A DNA stretch of 64,000 nucleotides from VAZQ01 sp035263865 (GCA_035263865.1 DATFQX010000016.1:7016-71015), one strand, 5' to 3'; counted from the stretch's first letter, positions 18,001-26,543 are shown. A program made the numbers and translations. The notes: generated by a model from the letters alone, not told the origin.

Positions 18001-18280
18001 CGTCAGCGGCTGCGCTATAGCATTGCGATTGTCGGCGGAGGCCTTGCGCGCTAGGGCGCTCCGCCGACTCAACGATCGAATCATGGCGGTCAGACAATCG
18101 CAGGATGGAGAGCGGCTTGCCGGACAGCTGGAACTGTTGTCGCGTCGAATAGAAGAACTGCGCGACGGTGCCTTTACTCCGTTTTCCCAGCAGCCTCTGG
18201 TGCGCGCAATGCTTTTGCCGCTTGGAAGTTTTGGCGGCACGGCGCTGCTCGAGTATCTTCTTCTGCCCGGCCTCTCGTAG
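15080..18280 (+). CDS. large multi-pass membrane protein of unknown function
   Basis: The 1066-residue product is not a family I recognise. The ATG at 15080 is preceded by GGGGAAG; an upstream frame exists but lacks such a site. Residues 15-36 form one transmembrane helix (GFIWLLLAAAGTYFVAHQLPL). About 600 mostly soluble residues follow, with several cysteines and a Lys/Asp/Ser-rich insert near 415-450. The last 400 residues hold about seven further helices, including VSIPVAAAFSVLAVCAASYPF, LAILIGFGVIIFAVAIVI and FIYYPFLIIALMVVS. Two charged, probably cytoplasmic helical segments lie between them. If the N-terminus is inside, the large domain is periplasmic. The gene follows the protease-phospholipase gene by 165 bases on the same strand and is likely its partner. 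Signalling across the membrane is one possibility, not shown by sequence. Confidence 0.8.
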   Translation: MAADTKQPSPNIGGNGFIWLLLAAAGTYFVAHQLPLEGSRPPTSEAVIAQRAGVQDVDARLWQDPFAAVADVLARSPELKPENCQPDAIKDRSVKDRMKGHCQSPLNETELGWQLPKPLLVMVAPVSGAPYSEQHESRRRTRYAILAGLNAEGFAPVDSEHVGFYWPAAVPPDPAQELQSPKVVPFEWFEPKSRRESVPYKGVLLLWFDEDALNNSPLKQFEGFLCRSLVAGGSSVPWAKATILGPSFSTTLQAMVDESGKDGPSLCPESARPEFYINSATADDPTLIPDYVSRGPTCLSSDTCLQDFFAKKGIKLYRMIASDEALALTIRAELRLRKVNDKASHIALVSEWDTLYGRALPDSIARCFGEDEDKIAGGCLQTDADPYVNKPWLHRFKYLRGLDGQVPGSEAPGASSGSKTSRQDKDAKDSAKPGSDAKPQERAEGQGQFDYLRRLGERIQQLDGELRQQDSKGVEAVGILGSDLYDKLLVLQALRPLVPSALFFTTDLDALVLHPSALTYTRNLLVASSFGLQLRPAVQGETPPFRSSYQTAAFLATRIAIRGMTGAPAAWLRPRMFEVGSVRAVQFATPDPSHDTQYELENTRTDNETCQKRFECEEIHPLATATFRNVSIPVAAAFSVLAVCAASYPFRRRVWGRIDTLMRASNSYPELAARGLAILIGFGVIIFAVAIVIHWLWPLLARSLTQDDQPMILLNGLSLWPTILLRAVTLALCVGLIIRGYQLLNGNIEKIFQDLNLVETRQRVEAEQKTLVGKIPPWIRFVSHFWYLLPAERVTAKDERVPDHMFRFWGMYIYQGYQRARFYRAAAGMVAIALLWPILTVAFGNPPVPARGTVSLAAYMIVTGALVLATWFLIFAVADTTLLTWRVIRGFRTETGIWPPKTLQQFTDRLRLPPDIVDDWIDLVFVSKRTKVVTTFIYYPFLIIALMVVSRSRLFANYGLSVPDVITMGIALLIVSGCAIALRLSAEALRARALRRLNDRIMAVRQSQDGERLAGQLELLSRRIEELRDGAFTPFSQQPLVRAMLLPLGSFGGTALLEYLLLPGLS

Positions 18281-18414
18281 GCGAGCTCAAACAGGCCGCA
18301 AGCCCGCCTGGATCACGCCGAGGTCTCTGCCGATGCCGCGCCGTCTCATCGACCGCGCCTTGCCATCGGCTTGAGATAAGCGCGATCAGCCGGCGTTTTG
18401 GCGTTGCACGAACT

Positions 18415-18885
18415 CTATGTCGCCAAGTCAGATGCCGGCCGTTCGGAAGGATATTTGTATGACCCGAATCTTAGGACCAGAACGGCGAATGATAGAAGGA
18501 GAATTGCGCCCGTTATAACCAGGATGTCCGTGCCTGTCTGGTGCTCGGCGCCTACAATTTCGATCAGCACGCGCCCGAGCGCCGTAATTGCAATATAGAT
18601 CAGGTACCGCACCGGAAGGTGCGTGGTCTTGAAATAAATGCCGACCATCGCTCCAATTTCAAGATAGATGAATAAGAGGAGGATGTCTGCGAGGCTCGCG
18701 CGACCTCGGGCTGTCATTCCGATGAAAGCTGCAACCGCTGACCAGACGGTTGTCGCGCCAATTGCGAACAGGGCCAGGTAATGAAATACGTCGACTAAAA
18801 ACGCGCCAACCGCGTCGGCGGTGTCTTTCATGCTCCGATGCAGGCCGCTTGTAGCAGTACCGAGCCGGCGCACTGTTTCCAACAT
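18415..18885 (-). CDS. PsiE-family membrane protein
   Basis: The 156-residue protein belongs to the phosphate-starvation-inducible PsiE family, whose biochemical role is unknown. Four hydrophobic helices are visible: LVDVFHYLALFAIGATTVW, ILLLFIYLEIGAMVGIYF, LIYIAITALGRVLIEIV and DILVITGAILLLSFAVLVL. The typical ...GIYFKTTHLPVRYLIYIAITALGR... segment is present. I chose the ATG at 18885 because AGGGAG lies six bases upstream; the ATG at 18891 is too close to that site. It converges with the large membrane-protein gene, 134 bases apart. Confidence 0.8.
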   Translation of the reverse strand: MLETVRRLGTATSGLHRSMKDTADAVGAFLVDVFHYLALFAIGATTVWSAVAAFIGMTARGRASLADILLLFIYLEIGAMVGIYFKTTHLPVRYLIYIAITALGRVLIEIVGAEHQTGTDILVITGAILLLSFAVLVLRFGSYKYPSERPASDLAT

Positions 18886-19559
18886 GAACATCTCCCTGCT
18901 CGAACTCGAGCGCTCGCGGGCGGCCTCGAGCGCCACGGCGGCGCCCTGGTGTCACAGCTGTAAGCACTTCAGCCAACGCGGCGTGACCAAAAGCGCCTAT
19001 CTGCGACTCAGATATCGCCGAAAGGCGGCCGGCGATCGTCGTCGGTCCTGATTGGCGCCAAACTCGGCGCGAGCCCCATTGCCCGAAGCGACGCCATTAC
19101 GGCGACGTACATGATGATCCACATGGCCTGATCCCCCCGGCCCTGAACCCACGGCTGTAGGTTCCACGCCGGGAACCGTTGCCGCCGAGGGCGGTGGAAT
19201 TGCGCCCCGCCAATTTCCACAAGAGAAAATTGTGGAGCTGTACCTTTCCAGCAACGCATCCCGCCGGCGGCCATGGGCTCGGCGACCGAAGATCGTTAAT
19301 GAGCGGCCGAATGCCGCCGCCTTTGGGTTGAACAATAATCGCCGCTCTTGCCCGCAAGCACCTTATGCTGCTGCATAAACCTGCCGCACAAAATTGCGGT
19401 TTTTGGCCCTGTGAGATGCCGATGGCGTGGGTTGCGCCACGGGCCGGGGCATCGCGCCGGTTTGACAGAGAGGGTTGACAACCCCATGTTTCGCCGCGAC
19501 AAGGGCGCCCGATTCTGCAGGACCGGCGGCTCGCCTTTCCCACTAACCTATTGGAATAC
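18886..19559. other. 674-base intergenic region upstream of topA
   Basis: No convincing gene is visible. A minus-strand 38-codon frame at 19008-19124 starts with a hydrophobic stretch (MWIIMYVAVMASL) but lacks clear support. The region should hold the promoters of topA (plus) and the psiE-like gene (minus). Confidence 0.5.
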
Positions 19560-22214
19560 ATGAATATCGTCGTCGTCGAGTCTCCGGCCAAGGCGAAAAC
19601 AATCAACCGCTACCTTGGCTCCGGCTACGAGGTATTGGCTTCGTTCGGGCACATCCGGGATCTGCCGGCCAAGGACGGATCGGTCGACCCCGAGCACAAT
19701 TTCCGGATGATCTGGGAGGTCGACGACAAGTCCCAAAAACGCCTCAACGAGATTGCCCGCGCGCTCAAGGGAGCGAGCAAGCTCATTCTCGCCACGGACC
19801 CCGATCGCGAGGGCGAGGCCATCTCCTGGCACGTGCTCGAAGCGTTGAAGGAAAAGCGCGCGCTCAAGCAGCAGGCGGTCGAGCGGGTGGTGTTCAACGC
19901 CATCACCAAGCAGGCGGTGCTCGACGCCATGAAGCACCCGCGCAAGATCGACGGCGCGCTGGTCGATGCCTACCTCGCCCGCCGCGCGCTCGATTATCTC
20001 GTGGGCTTCACGCTCTCACCGGTGCTCTGGCGCAAACTGCCCGGCGCGCGCTCGGCCGGCCGGGTGCAGTCGGTGGCGCTGCGGCTCGTCTGCGATCGCG
20101 AGCTCGAAATCGAAAAATTCGTCCCGCGCGAATACTGGTCGCTGGTGGCGACGCTGGCCACGCCGCGGGGCGAGGAGTTCGAGGCCCGTCTTGTCGGCGC
20201 CGATGGGCAGAAGATTCAGCGCCTCGACATCGGCTCCGGCAGCGAGGCCGAGGCCATCAGGCAAGCGTTGGACAGCGCCAGTTTCAGCGTTGCCAATGTC
20301 GAGGCCAAGCCGGCGCGGCGCAACCCGCCCCCTCCCTTCACCACCTCGACCCTGCAGCAGGAAGCGAGCCGCAAGCTCGGCTTTGCGCCCGCGCATACGA
20401 TGCGCGTCGCGCAACGGCTCTACGAGGGGGTCGACATCGATGGTGAGACTATCGGCCTCATCACCTATATGCGCACCGACGGCGTCGATGTGGCGGAAGA
20501 GGCGCTCGCCGCGACCCGCCGGCTGATCGGGGGCGATTACGGCAAAGACTATGTGCCGCCGTCCGCGCGCCAGTACCAGGCCAGGACCAAGAATGCGCAA
20601 GAGGCGCACGAGGCGATCCGGCCGACGGATGTCGGGCGCCGCCCACGCGAGGCGAAATCGTTCCTCGACCACGATCAGGCGCGGCTCTACGAGCTGATCT
20701 GGCTGCGCATGGTGGCGAGCCAAATGGAATCTGCCGAGCTCGAGCGCACCACGGCCGACATCACCGCTACGGTCGCCTCCCCGGCCATCAGTGGCGGCAG
20801 GAGGGTCATCGAGCTGCGCGCGACCGGCACCGTGGTGAAGTTCGACGGCTTCCTCACGCTCTACCAGGAGGGCGAGGACGACGTCGCCGGCGACGAAGAC
20901 GGACGCCGCCTTCCGGAGATGAGCGCGGGCGAAACGCTCGCCAAGCGCAAGATCGACGCCAGCCAGCACTTCACCGAGCCGCCGCCACGCTATTCGGAAG
21001 CATCGCTGGTCAAGCGCATGGAAGAGCTCGGCATCGGCCGGCCCTCCACCTATGCCTCGATCCTGCAGGTGCTCAAGGACCGCGGCTACGTGCGGATCGA
21101 GAAAAAGCGACTCGTGCCCGAGGACAAGGGGCGGGTGCTGACCGCTTTCCTCGAAAGCTTCTTCGCGCGCTACGTCGAATACGACTTCACGGCTGGTCTC
21201 GAAGAGCAGCTCGATCGCATCTCCAACAACGAGATGGCCTGGCGCGACTTGCTGCGCGACTTTTGGCGCGAGTTCACCGCCGCCGTGGGCGACATCAAGG
21301 AGCTGCGGGTCGCGCAGGTCATCGACGCGCTCGACGAGATGCTGGCGCCGCATCTGTTTCCGCCGCGCGCGGACGGCGCCGATCCGCGCAAATGCCCAAG
21401 CTGTGAGACCGGCCGGCTCTCGCTCAAGCTCGGCAAGTTCGGCGGCTTCATCGGCTGCAGCAATTATCCCGAGTGCCGCTATACGCGCCCGCTCGCGCCA
21501 ACCAACGGCAACGGCGGCCCTGAAAACGGGATGAAAAAGCTCGGTGAAGATCCGGCGAGCGGGCTCGAAGTCACGCTCCGCTCGGGCCGCTTCGGGCCCT
21601 ATATCCAGCTCGGGGAAGCAACCGAAGGCGAGAAACCCAAGCGCACGGGCCTACCCAAAGGACTTTCCGCCGACGACGTCGATCTTAACCGCGCGCTCGG
21701 GCTGCTTTCCCTCCCCCGCAAGATCGGAAAACATCCCGGCGACGGAGAGCCGATCATCGCCGGCGTGGGCCGCTTCGGGCCTTACGTGCAGCACGGCAAG
21801 ACCTACGCCAATCTCACGGCAGGCGAGGACGTGCTCACCATCGGGCTCAACCGCGCTGTGGCGCTGATCGAGGAAAAGCGTGCCAAGCACAAGGGCCGGC
21901 GCGGCGCTGCTCGCGGCCGCGCGCTTGGCGATCATCCAGAGAAGGGCGGGCCCATCGTGGTGAAGACCGGACGCTACGGCCCCTATGCGACCCACGACGG
22001 GGTCAATGCCACGCTGCCCGTGGATCTCACTCCGGAAACGATCACGCTGGAACAGGCCGTCGGCCTATTGGACGCGAGGCGCGCGCGCGGCGGCAAACCG
22101 CGCGCTCCCGCCAAAGCGCGCAGCGCCGCATCCGAAGCTGCGCCAAAACCGAAGGCTCCCAAGGCGCCCTCGCGGCGGAAAAAGGAGCGGCCGAGCAAAC
22201 TGCGGGACCAGTGA
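19560..22214 (+). CDS. topA: DNA topoisomerase I
   Basis: TopA relaxes negatively supercoiled DNA by cutting one strand through a tyrosine link. The 884-residue product opens with the Toprim motif VVVESPAKAKTINRYLG and continues with LATDPDREGEAISWHV (acidic metal site). The active-site region is LITYMRTDGVDVAEEAL, with the catalytic Tyr in TYMRTDG. One zinc-ribbon (CPSC, then CSNYPEC) lies near residue 620. Downstream are several repeated Gly-Arg-Phe/Tyr-Gly-Pro-Tyr segments and a basic Lys/Ala/Pro tail of about 45 residues, usual in alphaproteobacteria. The ATG at 19560 gives the canonical N-terminus; a TTG at 19551 would add three residues. rnr follows on the same strand. In relatives topA usually follows dprA; here they lie far apart and point away from each other. 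Confidence 0.97.
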   Translation: MNIVVVESPAKAKTINRYLGSGYEVLASFGHIRDLPAKDGSVDPEHNFRMIWEVDDKSQKRLNEIARALKGASKLILATDPDREGEAISWHVLEALKEKRALKQQAVERVVFNAITKQAVLDAMKHPRKIDGALVDAYLARRALDYLVGFTLSPVLWRKLPGARSAGRVQSVALRLVCDRELEIEKFVPREYWSLVATLATPRGEEFEARLVGADGQKIQRLDIGSGSEAEAIRQALDSASFSVANVEAKPARRNPPPPFTTSTLQQEASRKLGFAPAHTMRVAQRLYEGVDIDGETIGLITYMRTDGVDVAEEALAATRRLIGGDYGKDYVPPSARQYQARTKNAQEAHEAIRPTDVGRRPREAKSFLDHDQARLYELIWLRMVASQMESAELERTTADITATVASPAISGGRRVIELRATGTVVKFDGFLTLYQEGEDDVAGDEDGRRLPEMSAGETLAKRKIDASQHFTEPPPRYSEASLVKRMEELGIGRPSTYASILQVLKDRGYVRIEKKRLVPEDKGRVLTAFLESFFARYVEYDFTAGLEEQLDRISNNEMAWRDLLRDFWREFTAAVGDIKELRVAQVIDALDEMLAPHLFPPRADGADPRKCPSCETGRLSLKLGKFGGFIGCSNYPECRYTRPLAPTNGNGGPENGMKKLGEDPASGLEVTLRSGRFGPYIQLGEATEGEKPKRTGLPKGLSADDVDLNRALGLLSLPRKIGKHPGDGEPIIAGVGRFGPYVQHGKTYANLTAGEDVLTIGLNRAVALIEEKRAKHKGRRGAARGRALGDHPEKGGPIVVKTGRYGPYATHDGVNATLPVDLTPETITLEQAVGLLDARRARGGKPRAPAKARSAASEAAPKPKAPKAPSRRKKERPSKLRDQ

Positions 22215-22342
22215 CAAAGAGCTGGAAGATTTCCGGAATCGGCGTTGATCGCACCGATCTTCAAAGCTAGTGACTGGCGAAATCAATCGCTCGTATCCAC
22301 ATCTCACCCTATAAGCGAGTTTCACTCGCGGATTTTATTTTC

Positions 22343-24619
22343 GTGAAACGTCCCCATAACAAGCCTCAATTCCCCTCCAAAGAAGACCTCGTCGCGTTTA
22401 TCGGCAAAGCGCCCGGCAAGATCGGCACCCGTGAGATCGCGCGTGCCTTCGGCCTCAAGAATGCCGACCGGGCGGCGCTCAAGCGCATGCTGCGTGAGCT
22501 CGCCGACAATGGATTGGTCGAGCGCCGGCGCAAGAAACTGCATCATCCCGGCACATTGCCCGCGGTCGTGCTCGCCGACATTACCGCACGCGATTCCGAC
22601 GGCGAGCTGATCGCGCTGCCGACGGAATGGGATGAGGCCGAGCGCGGCGCAGCACCAAAAATCCGCGTGCGCATTCCGCGCCGAGCCCGTCCGAGCGAGG
22701 TCGCCGGCATCGGCGACCGCGCTTTGCTGCGCCTCGAGGAGAGCGCGGACGCGGACGATCCGGTCCGCCACAACGGGCGCGTCATCAAGCTCATCGAGCG
22801 CAGGCGGCAACGCGTGCTGGGCATTTTCCGCGCCGCGCCGGGCGGCGGCGGGCGGCTTGCGCCGATCGACAAGAAAGAGCTCGGCCGCGAGCTTGCGATC
22901 GCCCCGGGCGCCAGCGCTGACGCGCGCGATGGCGATCTGGTGGCGGTCGAGGTCGCGGCGCGGCAAAGCGGCTATGGCCTGCCGAGCGCGCGCGTGACGG
23001 AAAGACTCGGCTCGCTCGCGACCGAGCGCGCTGTGAGCTTGATCGCCATTCACGCCCATTCGATCCCGCACGTCTTCCCCACCGCGGCAATCGCGGAAGC
23101 GGAGGCAGCCAAGCCGGCGCGGCTTGCCGGCCGCGAGGACTGGCGCGCCCTGCCGCTCGTGACCATCGATCCGGCGGATGCCAAGGATCACGACGACGCG
23201 GTGCACGCCGCGCGCGATGACGATCCCAGCGATCCCGGCGGTTACGTCATCAGCGTCGCCATCGCCGACGTCGCGCACTACGTGCGGCCCGGTTCCGCGC
23301 TCGACCGCGAGGCGCTCATGCGCGGCAATTCGGTGTATTTCCCCGATCGGGTCATGCCGATGCTGCCGGAGCGCATCTCCAACGAGCTTTGCTCGCTGCG
23401 GCCTGGCGAGGAGCGCCCGGCGCTTGCCGTGCGGCTCGTCGTGGGCGCCGACGGCCGCAAGCGCTCGCACAGCTTCCACCGCGTGCTCATGCGCTCGGCG
23501 GCGCGGCTCAATTACGTACAGGCGCAGGCGGCCATCGACGGTTGGCCCGATGAAGCCACCGGGCCACTGCTCGCCACCGTTCTCGAGCCGCTCTATCTGG
23601 CTTACCGCGCGCTCAAGCACGCCCGCGATGCACGCGCGCCGCTGGATCTCGATCTTCCCGAGCGCAAGATCGTGCTCACCGCGCACAACACCGTCGATCG
23701 GGTCATGACGCCGGAGCGCCTCGACGCGCACCGGCTGATCGAGGAATTCATGATCCTCGCCAACGTCGCGGCGGCGGAGTCGCTGGAACGCGCTCGCGTG
23801 CCGCTGATTTACCGCGTGCACGACGAGCCCGACCCCGAACGGGTGAATGCGCTACGCGAGTTCCTGCGCAGCCTCGACATCTCGCTTCCCAAGGGCGGTA
23901 CGTTGCGGGCCGAGCATTTCAACCGCATCCTTGCGCGGGTGAAAGGCCGCGACGTCGAGAAGCTCGTTAATGAGGTGGTGCTGCGCACGCAGGCGCAGGC
24001 CGAATACGCCGCGGAGAATTACGGGCATTTCGGCTTGAACCTGCGCCGCTACGCGCATTTCACCTCGCCCATCCGCCGCTATGCTGACCTCATCGTCCAC
24101 CGCGGCCTCATTCGCGCGTTGCGGCTCGGTGACGGCGGCCTGCCGCAGGAGCAGGACGCGGCTGCGCTTGGCGAGATTGGCGCGCAAATCTCCGGCGCCG
24201 AGCGCCGCGCCATGAAAGCCGAACGCGAGACCTTCGACCGCCTGATCGCGCATTTCCTCGCCGATCGCATCGGTGCGACTTTTGCCGGGCACATCTCCGG
24301 GGCGACCCGCGCCGGGCTTTTTGTCAAGCTCGACGACACCGGGGCCGACGGCTTCGTGCCCGCGCGCACGATCGGCGCGGACTATTTTCGCTATCACGAG
24401 GACCGACACGCGCTCATCGGCGCACGCAGCGGCGAGACTTATCGGCTCGGCGATCGCGTCACGGTGCGGCTGGTGGAGGCCGCGCCGGTCGCGGGCGCGC
24501 TGCGCTTCGAAATTCTCTCCGAGGGCCGCTATACCGGCGCAGGCCGGGGTCATATACGGCGGGAGCATGCGCCCCGCGCGCACCGCGCAAAGCGACGGGC
24601 GGGGACGAGAAATCGATGA
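22343..24619 (+). CDS. rnr: ribonuclease R
   Basis: RNase R is a processive 3'-5' exoribonuclease that degrades structured RNA and takes part in trans-translation clean-up. The 758-residue protein has an N-terminal winged-helix region (about 1-75, with IGTREIARAFGL). Cold-shock type segments come next, then the RNB catalytic domain with DPADAKDHDDAVHA (metal-binding aspartates). FTSPIRRYADLIVHR follows, and an S1 domain lies near the C-terminus (FAGHISGATRAGLFVKL). The tail is basic. The start is a GTG at 22343. The stop overlaps the start of the NUDIX gene (ATGA), indicating translational coupling. Confidence 0.96.
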   Translation: MKRPHNKPQFPSKEDLVAFIGKAPGKIGTREIARAFGLKNADRAALKRMLRELADNGLVERRRKKLHHPGTLPAVVLADITARDSDGELIALPTEWDEAERGAAPKIRVRIPRRARPSEVAGIGDRALLRLEESADADDPVRHNGRVIKLIERRRQRVLGIFRAAPGGGGRLAPIDKKELGRELAIAPGASADARDGDLVAVEVAARQSGYGLPSARVTERLGSLATERAVSLIAIHAHSIPHVFPTAAIAEAEAAKPARLAGREDWRALPLVTIDPADAKDHDDAVHAARDDDPSDPGGYVISVAIADVAHYVRPGSALDREALMRGNSVYFPDRVMPMLPERISNELCSLRPGEERPALAVRLVVGADGRKRSHSFHRVLMRSAARLNYVQAQAAIDGWPDEATGPLLATVLEPLYLAYRALKHARDARAPLDLDLPERKIVLTAHNTVDRVMTPERLDAHRLIEEFMILANVAAAESLERARVPLIYRVHDEPDPERVNALREFLRSLDISLPKGGTLRAEHFNRILARVKGRDVEKLVNEVVLRTQAQAEYAAENYGHFGLNLRRYAHFTSPIRRYADLIVHRGLIRALRLGDGGLPQEQDAAALGEIGAQISGAERRAMKAERETFDRLIAHFLADRIGATFAGHISGATRAGLFVKLDDTGADGFVPARTIGADYFRYHEDRHALIGARSGETYRLGDRVTVRLVEAAPVAGALRFEILSEGRYTGAGRGHIRREHAPRAHRAKRRAGTRNR

Positions 24620-25380
24620 GCGACGTGGTCTCCGAGCGACTGGAGCGGATGGAGCGCTTCGTCAGGCGCATGAACGAGGTCGAGCGCGATCTCTCGTCGC
24701 CTTATGTCCGGCCCAAGGATGCGGCAACGCTCATCCTCGTCGATCGAGCCGGGCCAATTGCGAAAGTTCTTCTGGGCAAGCGCCACCTCGGCCATAAATT
24801 CATGCCCGGAAAGTTCGTGTTTCCCGGCGGCCGCGTCGATGCGGCCGACCGGCGCATGCCGGTCGCGCAAGACCTTCATCCGCACACGCAAGCGCATCTG
24901 ATGAAGCGGCTGCAGCGCCCGAGCGCGGCGAAGGCGCGCGCCTTGGCGCTTGCCGCGATCCGCGAGACATTCGAGGAAACGGGCCTGGCGCTCGGAGTGC
25001 CTGGCGAGCCGACGAACAAAGTCCCGCGCGGCCCTTGGACCGACTTTGCCGCGACGACGATTCTTCCCGATCTCGGCGCATTGCATTTCATCGGCCGCGC
25101 CATCACCCCGCCGGGGCGGCCGCGCCGCTTCGACGCGCGCTTCTTCACCATGGATGCGAGCGCGGTCGCGCACCGCATTGAGGGCGTCACCGGACCCGAC
25201 GCCGAGCTTGTTGAACTGGTTTGGATGCCGCTCGCGCAGGCAAAAGAACTCGACATGCCGGCGGTCACCGGCGTGATGCTGGAAGAGCTCGACGCGCGCA
25301 TCGCGGACGGTTTCGCGCACGAGCTGCCAGTCCCCATGTACAGCATGCCGCGCGGCCGGTTCCGGCGCGAGATGTTGTGA
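24616..25380 (+). CDS. NUDIX hydrolase
   Basis: NUDIX enzymes hydrolyse nucleoside diphosphates linked to another group. The 254-residue protein contains a NUDIX box whose core reads AAIRETFEETGLALG (about residues 113-127), preceded by the FVFPGGRVDAAD strand. The usual distance between the GG and the REx2EE helix is lengthened by an insert of about 35 residues, as in other alphaproteobacterial members. A helical N-terminal segment (ERLERMERFVRRMNEVERD) precedes the domain. The ATG overlaps the rnr stop, so the two are co-translated. The substrate cannot be predicted. Confidence 0.9.
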   Translation: MSDVVSERLERMERFVRRMNEVERDLSSPYVRPKDAATLILVDRAGPIAKVLLGKRHLGHKFMPGKFVFPGGRVDAADRRMPVAQDLHPHTQAHLMKRLQRPSAAKARALALAAIRETFEETGLALGVPGEPTNKVPRGPWTDFAATTILPDLGALHFIGRAITPPGRPRRFDARFFTMDASAVAHRIEGVTGPDAELVELVWMPLAQAKELDMPAVTGVMLEELDARIADGFAHELPVPMYSMPRGRFRREML

Positions 25381-25410
25381 AGGACTAGCCGTGTCTCAGT
25401 GCGCGCATCC

Positions 25411-25480
25411 CGCTCGTCCCCGCGAAAGCGGGGACCCAGACCTCAGCCCTGGATTCCCGCTTGCGCGGGAATGAGCGGAG
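25411..25480. repeat. intergenic inverted repeat, family B (copy 2)
   Basis: It begins CGCTCGTCCCCGCGAAAGCG and ends TTGCGCGGGAATGAGCGGAG, near reverse complements of each other, with GGGGACCCAG and CCCTGGATTCCCGCTT inside. It is the compact form of the element at 1613-1723. It lies between the NUDIX gene and rpmG. Confidence 0.7.
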
Positions 25481-25595
25481 TTTTGCGGCGCGTTGCTGGT
25501 GTCTCACTCGCTTAGATCGAAACATGAGGCGCCTGCGCATTGACATTGCTGGTACCGCCGCTAGGTTGCGCCCGCATTAGCATTCGAGGTTCGCC

Positions 25596-25763
25596 ATGGC
25601 GAAAGCCACCACCATCAAAGTGAAACTGGTCTCCAGCGCCGACACCGGTTTCTATTACGTGACGCGCAAGAATTCGCGCACGATGACGGAGAAGCTGGTG
25701 AAGAAGAAGTACGACCCCGTCGCCAAGAAGCACGTCGAGTTCCGCGAAGCCAAAATTAAGTGA
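25596..25763 (+). CDS. rpmG: 50S ribosomal protein L33
   Basis: The 55-residue product is ribosomal protein L33 of the large subunit. It starts MAKATTIKVKLVSSADTGFY, continues with VTRKNSRTMTEKL and ends with YDPVAKKHVEFREAKIK, the standard alphaproteobacterial, cysteine-free form. Length is normal. GAGG about seven bases upstream of the ATG serves as ribosome binding site. It stands alone, with the structured intergenic region 25764-26171 downstream. Confidence 0.97.
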   Translation: MAKATTIKVKLVSSADTGFYYVTRKNSRTMTEKLVKKKYDPVAKKHVEFREAKIK

Positions 25764-25849
25764 TGCCGCGCAGCGTGTCGCGGTCCAACCAAGGCCTTAT
25801 TTTCCTCAATTGGGCTGTGAATTAGAGCGCCGTGCCCCTCAGGCAAGGT

Positions 25850-25959
25850 GGCCGGTCGGGAGCGGTGTCATGAGGAGGCCACTCTTACCGCCCCCGAACC
25901 GGCCGAAACCCCACGGACCCAGGAGATGCGGCGGACCTGAGCATTCCGTAGGGTTATCA
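25850..25959. ncRNA. possible structured RNA between rpmG and divK
   Basis: Within a 408-base gene-free gap, two consecutive hairpins stand out. The first pairs 25850-25866 with 25887-25904 (GGCCGGTCGGGAGCGGT against ACCGCCCCCGAACCGGCC, one bulge and one mismatch) around a 20-base loop. The second pairs CCCCACGGA (from 25909) with TCCGTAGGG (to about 25959). I recognise no known RNA family; 6S, tmRNA and SRP signatures are absent. It could equally be a complex repeat. The rest of the gap (to 26171) shows nothing else. Confidence 0.35.
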
Positions 25960-26171
25960 AAGTGATAGGCGATGCTAAATGCCCCCCGGCCCGGGCTTTC
26001 TCGCCCAAACCAGAAGTCCCTTCCACCGCCTTGCGCAACCTAGCGCAACCGCCTCGGAAATCAACAAATTACCTTGTGGATAAGCAAGAGAATTTGGTCA
26101 GCTTAAACGGCGGGGCGAGCCACGACTCTTCGCGCTAACAGCAAATTCCCATGCAAGGAGCCGGATTCATT

Positions 26172-26543
26172 TCACGCCGCGTCGAGAAAGCGGCGGATGG
26201 TTTCGATGAATTTGGCCACGGAGATCGGCTTCGACAGATAAGCCTCGCAGCCGCCCTCGCGGATGCGCTCTTCATCGCCCTTCATCGCAAATGCGGTGAC
26301 CGCAACCACCGGAATGGCTTTGAGCTCGGGATCCTCCTTGAGCCACTTCGTCACTTCGAGACCGGACACCTCCGGCAATTGAATATCCATCAAAATCAGG
26401 TCGGGGCGGTGCTTGCGGGCGAGATCGAGCGCCTCGATGCCGATGCGCGTGGCGACGGTGTCATAGCCGTGCGCTTCCAATAGATCGTGGAAAAGCTTCA
26501 TGTTGAGCTCGTTGTCCTCCACGATCATCACGGTCTTCGACAT
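26172..26543 (-). CDS. divK: single-domain response regulator DivK
   Basis: The 123-residue product consists only of a receiver domain and matches DivK, the essential cell-cycle regulator of alphaproteobacteria that is phosphorylated by DivJ/PleC-type kinases and modulates the CckA-CtrA pathway. It starts MSKTVMIVEDNELNMKLFHD with acidic residues 9-10. The phospho-acceptor is Asp53 (ILMDIQLP), the switch Thr is in VTAFAMKGD and the Lys in YLSKPIS. I chose the ATG at 26543, which gives the canonical N-terminus; the frame extends upstream to 26621 but that part overlaps repeat-like DNA. The pleD gene often found next to it is not here. Confidence 0.93.
   Translation of the reverse strand: MSKTVMIVEDNELNMKLFHDLLEAHGYDTVATRIGIEALDLARKHRPDLILMDIQLPEVSGLEVTKWLKEDPELKAIPVVAVTAFAMKGDEERIREGGCEAYLSKPISVAKFIETIRRFLDAA

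Noticed and set aside
19008..19124. 38-codon minus-strand frame with a hydrophobic start upstream of topA
   Set aside because: Weak ribosome binding site and no conserved pattern; too little support to call a gene.
20016..21353. Minus-strand open frame of 445 codons opposite topA
   Set aside because: Shadow frame in GC-rich DNA; no domain, no ribosome binding site; topA is certain.
22322..23821. Minus-strand open frame of 499 codons opposite rnr
   Set aside because: Same reason: antisense shadow of a well-identified gene.
25764..26171. 6S RNA, SRP RNA, RNase P or tmRNA in the rpmG-divK gap
   Set aside because: The diagnostic sequences of these RNAs are not present; only an unassigned pair of hairpins is visible.
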